Position numbers and translations under genes: made by a program
The notes under the pieces: generated by a model
What the model saw: the letters and a program-made list of their open reading frames with translations, nothing else
Told to the model about the DNA's origin: nothing
Databases searched by the model: none
NCBI GenBank assembly: GCA_028673005.1
Contig: CM054116.1
Coordinates: 98,062,207-98,126,206 of the forward strand
From: Tanypteryx hageni
Taxonomy: Eukaryota > Arthropoda > Insecta > Odonata > Petaluridae
Reading direction: 5' to 3'
Length of the DNA stretch: 64,000 nt
Shown: positions 57,480-64,000 of the stretch, one piece after another
Layout of the letters: each line of letters begins with the position of its first letter
Position numbering within the stretch: position 1 is the stretch's first letter

Positions 57480-58960
57480 TACTTGTATCTCCTCTCTTCC
57501 TCCTGTTCTTCTCATTTCTCTCTTCCTCCACTTCCTTCGACGCCTCCTCCTTCCAAACTACTCTACTCCAATCTCCTTTTCCTCGTCCCTCCCTCAATTC
57601 ACCTCGCCTCGTCCATCCCTCTTATCCTCACGCACTCACCTCCCCCTCCTCCCGCTCCCCCCTTCTTTACCGTTTTCCAGTCGCTGACCTTCACCGTTAG
57701 ACGAAGCGCCCTCCGTCTGAGAGCGCCTCCTACAGTTTACATCACGTGTCCCCCCCGCGTTTTTTATGTGTATTTTTTCACATGTCCGTGCCTTGTCACC
57801 GTCTCGTGTGGGGTAATGGGTCAGGTGTTAAACAACTGGGGCGATGGAATTTCTCCTCGTCGTGCACGGCGAGTTCGGAATCGTTGCCGGGAGAGGCACG
57901 AGTTCAAGTGTCCGAAGTCGCGTGTTGGAGGGATAGCGGACCTGCGACGTTCCGTGCGGCGGAGGAAATAAAAGTCTTCTGGCGACCTCTTTTCATTCGT
58001 CGAAACGCTGTCGTGTTAGGTGTCCACTTCGCTGCCCTCTTCCTTCGCATCTGAAGAGGAGCCGCTTCCACTCGGTATGTCCGGCGGGGGAAATGGAATT
58101 TGGATTGGCGTGACGCGATAAGAGAAAAAAAGTGAACGCCAGCCTCGGAAAGGGTCAAATCCTTAGAAGCGTCCGATATAAATGAGTTTGTTTACGAGCT
58201 GACCTCTCTCCCGTCAGCTGTTTTCTCCGGAGTGGCATTTCGAAGCGTCCCATCGTAGTGTCGGAGGAGATGGAACGGGATTGGTTCAACGCCTTCGATG
58301 GAGAATGCGTCGGAAATCGTTTATGACGGAACGTTCTCGACGTTATTTATATTTATATAATAAGATATTCGAGGCGATGTGTCGGGCGTCGCTCGTTAAC
58401 GCGGTCGTTCCGAGCGCGTTTCATCTGTTTCGAGAGTGAACGAAACATGAAAACACTAGCGCGACCGTCGAATGAGTTACGTCAGGTTATTGGTTTTTTT
58501 CGAAGGTCACTCGGAATCGAGTCTCGGTACTCATGTTACGAGGCAATCCGAGGTTAGCAAAGGACGTAAAAACGTTTATGACGGTCGCAAACAGACTGAC
58601 ATAAGCCAGGAAACTTTCGATTATTTTTTCATTAAATAGTGCAAAACACTTTTGGATACGACCGGGGAATTCCATATGAGTTGATTTAGCGAAAAATAAT
58701 TTCTCCATCGCACGCGTAATTTTGAATTTTTATTCCCCCCTAATTTTTTACATTTCTATTTGAAGCCGATTGAGACGGGTCCCTTTCAGCATATCGTAAC
58801 CGATGATGCGACGCGGCGCGTTCACTGAGATGGTACCGTAAATGAATTATTCAAGAGCGGGTCGTGAGTACGCGTAGAAGGAGGAATCGTCATGCGAGAA
58901 GACATGCTATATTAGCGCCCGCATTGAAGCACGTCGAACGCATGCCTCCGTGATTTGCGG
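57480..58960. other. Pyrimidine-rich then CpG-rich block, possible promoter region
   Basis: 57480-57680 is CT-rich. 57700-58960 has many CpG dinucleotides unlike its AT-rich surroundings, as at promoters of unmethylated or lightly methylated arthropod genes. The long frames on both strands overlap and show no recognisable domain. I cannot name a gene. Confidence 0.35.
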
Positions 58961-59246
58961 CTGACGAGAGGAGGGTGAAGACGTGCGTATTTCGCAGAAC
59001 GTCGCAGTTGGAAATTTACTCTTTGAAAGAGGTTGCGAAACACGCCGCAAAGCAGGAAATGAATAAAATCTATTCTTGTGAGATTTATTATTTCCTCGTG
59101 ATCTACATGTTAGTTGTACTGAATTATTGGAGGCGAAAAATCCGTAGAATGTTGCTTAATTTCCATTACCGACGGCTCGAAGGCATTTTTCCCCACGATG
59201 TCGGATATTAATTCAATGGAGAAATAATGATCTCGTCTTTGTAGCT

Positions 59247-59618
59247 AAAAAATCTGATGTGACCACCATATGACTTTCTCCATACCTGTAATATTTTTAT
59301 GAAGTCCAAATAGGATAAATGATAATAAATATTTTAAGGAACTGCGAGAAAAATTGATACTACAAAAAACAGAAATAAACTCAAACCGTAGCCTTCTGAT
59401 ATTGGATATAGCCACCAAGCTCCAACAATTAAGAAAATAAAATGGAGCGTTACTAATTGTAAGATGATATAACTAAGCGTAAAGTGTTTACAATAGTCGT
59501 CGCTAGGTGGTCTGATGGTGGCAGCTAAAAAATTTGTTTTTCAAATATCTCTTAAATGATGCATTATTTGGGAAAATGTTTCGAACAAACATTGTTGAAA
59601 ATTAAATTTTTTACAACC
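59247..59618 (-). repeat. Dispersed repeat, copy 2 of an inverted pair
   Basis: This is the reverse-orientation partner of 56403-56755, with an extra few tens of bases around the GATGATATAACTAAGCG segment. The two copies are clearly related but diverged, so the arrangement is probably two independent insertions of one family rather than terminal repeats of one element. Confidence 0.85.
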
Positions 59619-60215
59619 TTTATTCTAGTACTTTTTTACATTCATCAAATATTAAAGCAAATATAAAAAACGGATTAACGACACGAGTAAACACCCACTT
59701 TCGGTTGGCCGATTTTTACCAAAAACTAATCAGTCCTTACGCCTTTAACGAAAATGTTAATTATAAAAATTTCGCTTTGACTTGATCAATAGTGTTTGAG
59801 TTCCGGTCACAGTAACACAGACAGACATAATCGAGAAAATAGTCCAAACGTGTTCAGGGGAGCTTACTTAAAACATGTATTTCCGTTGACATCTCGAATT
59901 CGATTTTTTCATGAAAACAATGGAGAAATAAAGAAATGCTTGCGCAATATGAAAAAGTGCGGGTTATTTATTAAGGTTTATTTAGAATTTCAAGCTTAAA
60001 ATTCTTTGTAAATTTAGTAATATGATATGACAGTAATTTATTCAATAATTAGGAAATTTTAACTTTCCATGTGTAACCATTTATTCAAAATCTTAATTTG
60101 AAATTTTTTAAGACCCTCTATCGCCCACCGATTTAAGAAAAAATTCTCCTGAAGTTTTATAAATGGCATTAAAGGTCACGAAAAATAGTGAACAATTTTA
60201 ACTTTCTATCTAGAA

Positions 60216-60550
60216 CAGGCATGCCAAACTGGCGGCCCGCGGGCCGTAGGCGGTCCCTTCTATGCCTTACTGTGGCCCGATAGCTAATTTTTGTCTCAAG
60301 TGATTCGTGCGGGATTTCATATAAATGCTTTATTCTAACATTGTTACCGAGTTAAAATAGAACGTATTTTCTAAATTGTTTGTAATTGCAAAACAGGTGT
60401 CCAATCTTTTAGCTCAAGTCTATCCTACCAGTTCTGGTCATCATTAAAAAATTGCGGCCCTTCAATAACATCAGTCGCTTTAATGCGGCCCTTCTATAAC
60501 ATTCATCGCTTTAATGCGGCCCGGACGCCTCTTCGAGTTTGACATGCCTG
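60216..60550. mobile_element. hAT-like MITE with perfect 8-bp target duplication (335 bp)
   Basis: The ends CAGGCATGYCAAACT are inverted repeats (60216-60230 and 60536-60550) with one mismatch. The flanking octamer ATCTAGAA is exactly repeated at 60208-60215 and 60551-60558. The internal sequence has repeated GCGGCCC motifs and no coding capacity. The CAGG...GTCAAACT...GGCCC ends are typical of non-autonomous hAT elements. The perfect duplication points to a relatively young insertion. Confidence 0.92.
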
Positions 60551-60796
60551 ATCTAGAACCATTTGCTCAGAAACTTAATCTGAATAATTTGAAGATAGGT
60601 ACCCCTGCCACCCGCCGAATTCTAAGATGCTGCGTAAAAAATGGCGTCATATGTAGATCTCATACACCCTGAAAATTTATGTCTTTTATCTCTTGCCGTA
60701 TATTTGTTTATTTTAATTTAATCGATGGCACAGACGGACAGGCAGAACGATAACATAAGCGCGTTTATAAAATGAAACGCGCTATAGTTCACCCGT

Positions 60797-60844
60797 CCAG
60801 AGTTGGCACTTAGCTGCTCGGAAGCAGTCAAGTGCCACCTCTGG
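60797..60844. repeat. Strong 22-bp hairpin
   Basis: The arms 60797-60818 and 60823-60844 pair at 19 of 22 positions around a 4-base loop (CGGA). The arm core is TGGCACTT. It lies 51 bp upstream of an RFX X-box motif. The role is unknown. Confidence 0.8.
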
Positions 60845-60894
60845 GAGGGGGGGCGGGAAGAGTTTGAGTCAATGAGACAGCGAAAGAGCGAGCC

Positions 60895-60908
60895 GTTACC
60901 GTGGCAAC
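60895..60908. promoter_or_regulatory. RFX X-box motif
   Basis: GTTACCGTGGCAAC exactly fits the RFX consensus GTNRCC-NN-RGYAAC. It lies in a GC-richer island (about 60780-61010). No first exon of a ciliary gene was recognised nearby. Confidence 0.35.
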
Positions 60909-61401
60909 GGTGCGCTGTTGTCATTTTCTCTTATCTCTCCTGCTTCGCTAGTCCCACACGCGCAATAAACGGTGACTCACAGCAGGTTAAGGTAAACCGA
61001 TGGTCGTAACAGCATTTGGCATCATCGCCTTCCCATCGGTGGGTAGGCAATGAAGGATATTATTCGACAACCAACGTATATCGGACGGAGGGATAATGAG
61101 GACAAGATTCGCGAAATAGATAGTAGGACGGAGAGGTATAAGGAGTCCTTTTTCCCTAGGACAATACGTGACCACAATAGATAACTGTGAATAATAATTA
61201 GTTAGGAACTTGGTGCGCGGCACCCCCTGCCATCCACCGTCAAGGTGACTTGCAGGGTAATATGTAGATAGATAGATGTAGGCAACCAGCTCTTCAGGTG
61301 CCAACTCTGGCCGGCTCGACTATAATAAAAAGTAAAAATCAGAAATTTAACAAATAAGTACTTGTTCTTAGTCATTTCCAAAATCTGTGACAAGGTTATG
61401 T

Positions 61402-61535
61402 AAAACCAGATGCGCAATCCGTCTTCAGCGATGATTCGCCGAAATAGGATTCTAAAAATCTAAAATCTATAATCTACTTTCGGCGAATCACCACTGATGA
61501 ACTCGGCATTGTAACCGAAATGCGCATCTGGTTTT
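61402..61535. repeat. Nested inverted repeats, possible MITE
   Basis: The outer arms AAAACCAGATGCGCA (61402-61416) and their complement (61521-61535) are perfect over 15 bp. The inner arms TGATTCGCCGAAA (61432-61444) and their complement (61478-61490) are perfect over 13 bp. The unit is about 134 bp, with an AT-rich loop. No target duplication was seen. Confidence 0.75.
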
Positions 61536-61549
61536 TTCACATCCACCTT

Positions 61550-64000
61550 ATGGCCATTGGAGATATCTAAGACAAGAACTTACACTTATTTTTTCTGAAT
61601 GCTGGAAATGTTGCCTTTAAACGCTAAATCTGGTGATATCTCGAATGTTTGAGTGCATATGTTACGCGGAATCCGTGAAATGGGCAGCTTTACGCGGGAG
61701 GTTAAACGGATCGGCAGACGGACGGACTGAGAACAATATAAATTATTTTCCCGTAATCTCCTCGTTAAGACAAACAACTTTCACATTAAAATTTTTCTTC
61801 CGTCTTTCTTAGTTTCCGAGATAACAGAGCGTGAGACGCGCCAGGGAGACGGAGGTACGGAGAACAATAACAATAATAACTTGTTTTAAATTCTAATAAT
61901 TATTAAGTGTTTGCCCAATTCATGAAATAGGCAGAATTATCTTTGCCCGATTCACCAACGAACTAGACACCAAATTTGCCAATTTCACGAAATGGATAAA
62001 GCAGTTGTCCGTTACACGAATTAGGGAAAAAAGCTGCCCACTTCATGGATTCGGCGAAGCATACACGCACGTAGTACATACTGCTTTAATGGTGAAATGG
62101 GATCCTTTATCACGGACTGAAGATCGGAGGGAGTACGGATAAAAAAGCTCAAGATGTTGTTAATAAAAACACATGATTTAATATATGGACCTCGTATAGA
62201 TTTACCTGGACGAATATCAATCGGTAGTTTATTATTCACGAGGGACACGCCACTCGTCTTTTAGGCGGTCGATCGAAGCTAATAGATCAAAAGCAGAAAC
62301 ATATATTTGTTTCTTTTATTTTTTTGGAGGGTTTGGAAACTGATATGGCATTTCGAAGGTCCTTTAAGCAGAAAATGGCACCTTGAAGTGGCGAAATTTT
62401 TACTTTTTGGGCGTGACCACGCCAAGGTCCTCAATCCCCCAGTGGTTGTTAGCATGGCTTCCTTCGGGTAGTTAACCGCGAAAGCCGAATTTCCTTGTCG
62501 AAGATAGGTCAAAACTCGAAATTTTTGAAAGTGCGAACAATAAACCTTAACAAGGTAGAAATGCAGCCATTTTCCCCATCGGCGTTAACATGCGGTCAAG
62601 GATATCTGCCTAACGCGTTACATTTCCAACGGCAATATTAGTGAAACGCATTTATCACTTTCGATTCATTTTATTCATATGAGATATTTTTTACCCATTA
62701 GTTAAATTCTGTTTAGGCAAGAATGAAGGGCATGCGCGCTGAGATATTTTCGGGAGAGAGAGAGAGAGTTCCATTGGTTAAATGTGAGCGTTTGAGCAGA
62801 AGGCTTATAGTGTTTTTATGGTTTTGTAATTTCATTTTGTTACGTAGTGTCCTTTAATTTTTACATTCGTGGCGGGCCGAATCGTAATTTTGTCACCACT
62901 GAGTTATAACATATCATTATATATCGACGTTTCTTACAGAGGAGGAGGAGGAGGATGATATAACATACATATAGGAGGATACTAATGTTTAGGCACTTTC
63001 AGATGAGCTAGATATTCGAAATTTTTTTCTTAGGTAGGATTTTGTGCAAAACCGACTAAAAAAAACGAAAATCTTGAAAAAGTGCAACTATGCGGCCGCT
63101 AAAAATTCGCAATTGTTTAAACAAATTTTCAAGGTTTATGTATTTCCAAATGTGCTACGGAGTTGAATTTTTTAATAAGTAGAATTCTTAAAAAAACGAA
63201 ATAGGGATTATACAAATTTTGATATTTTAATTTGTTTGGCAATTAAAAATTCTTAAAGTTTAAACAAATTAGGTACTATGGGATGAGCTAGGAAGCTGAA
63301 AATTTCAAATTATTTACAGAGTAGTGAATTTGCACAAATAAACATTTCAATTTTACCATATATGAATTGCGGCGGCCGTTAAAAATAATTTAAATTTAAA
63401 CAATTAGAAAAATATTATTTTACTTCTAGAAGTGCTAGAACTTTAAAATTTGGCTAAAATGTGTAGCATTAGTACCCCATAATGAAGAAAGTGTAAAATA
63501 CTTAAAATTGCAACATTTGGGGATTGTTTTAAACTATTATTTTTACATGTGGGAAAAACGAAAATCGCTGCGGAGGTGAAATCTTTAGAATTAAGACTAT
63601 TTGTAATGATGATATGTCTGTCTGAAAAATGAATGTTTTTTCAAGGTGAAATGAAATGCTTGCAGTATGCAAGCACCAACTACTAGTATGTATATACTAC
63701 TATATAATTGGTCGCGGGCTGCACTTAGTAAGCTTGATGGCCGTAGTTGGACCGCGGGCCGCAAGAAAATTATCCGAGTCAGGAGCTTAGTGCGAGAAGG
63801 GAAAGGTATGTACCTATACAATGAGTGTGGAAAATCCCAACACAAAGAAGCGGTCATAAATGATGCCAAAAAGACCAACGTAAACGATAATGGGGGAAAA
63901 CCAGTCTCAACTGACAGTCATCGTTGAAAAAATAATCATTTATTATTCAAAGAATTTGAACTGCGATTGGTAGCGACCACCTGAGAGGCTCATACGCTGA
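61550..64000. other. AT-rich intergenic DNA
   Basis: No gene was recognised. A short GA run lies at about 62755-62768 and a GAG run at about 62940-62955. The small frame at 63667-63927 has no known domain. Confidence 0.55.

Overview
The window looks like arthropod nuclear DNA, most likely from an insect with a large, AT-rich, transposon-laden genome. The evidence is a spliced sarcomeric myosin heavy chain gene whose rod is nearly collinear with Drosophila Mhc. It uses GT-AG introns, its exons are GC-rich, and the introns and intergenic DNA are AT-rich. The repeats include an RTE-like LINE, piggyBac, hAT and tRNA-derived elements. No bacterial-style operon, CRISPR array or rRNA gene was seen.

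1-8993: DNA upstream of the first recognisable myosin exon, probably one long Mhc intron. It alternates AT-rich stretches with strand-asymmetric CT/GA-rich blocks and two CpG-rich blocks (about 5640-6180 and 7960-8480). The first CpG-rich block has a TATA-like motif, and downstream of it a short ATG exon candidate ending at a splice donor. This could be an internal promoter of the kind that produces the Drosophila myosin rod protein; that is inference.

8994-21103: the 3' half of muscle Mhc on the + strand. I resolved 15 constitutive or alternative exon positions of the coiled-coil rod. They include two alternative 79-nt hinge exons (12287-12365 and 13544-13622) and two alternative C-terminal exons (20196-20222 and 21011-21103). 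The constitutive exons plus one hinge exon sum to 3048 nt, exactly 1016 codons. With the tails, the window encodes 1024 or 1046 residues of the rod. The motor domain, lever arm and first part of the rod lie outside or were not found. One Mhc intron carries a roughly 100-bp 3' fragment of an RTE-like LINE between two AT microsatellites.

21104-48900: mostly intergenic. It holds an approximately 2.2-kb hAT transposon with terminal inverted repeats, a near-perfect 8-bp target duplication and a broken transposase (24209-26384). A unit with a hammerhead-ribozyme-like core lies at about 30990-31145. There is a short hAT-like MITE (31228-31500), a CpG-rich block with a possible 5' UTR exon (about 36100-37700), a tRNA-derived SINE (about 38660-38810) and a decayed piggyBac element (about 46110-48750).

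49118-52391: an apparently complete RTE-like non-LTR retrotransposon with a 998-codon open frame (endonuclease plus reverse transcriptase), bounded by a 9-bp target duplication. The duplication also encloses a tRNA-like head and an A-tract at the 5' end, so the inserted unit looks like a tRNA-derived/LINE chimera.

52401-64000: intergenic DNA with a tandem duplication of about 477 bp, an inverted pair of dispersed repeats, two RFX X-box motifs, a CpG-rich block, strong hairpins and a 335-bp hAT MITE with a perfect 8-bp target duplication. No conserved protein-coding host gene other than Mhc could be supported.
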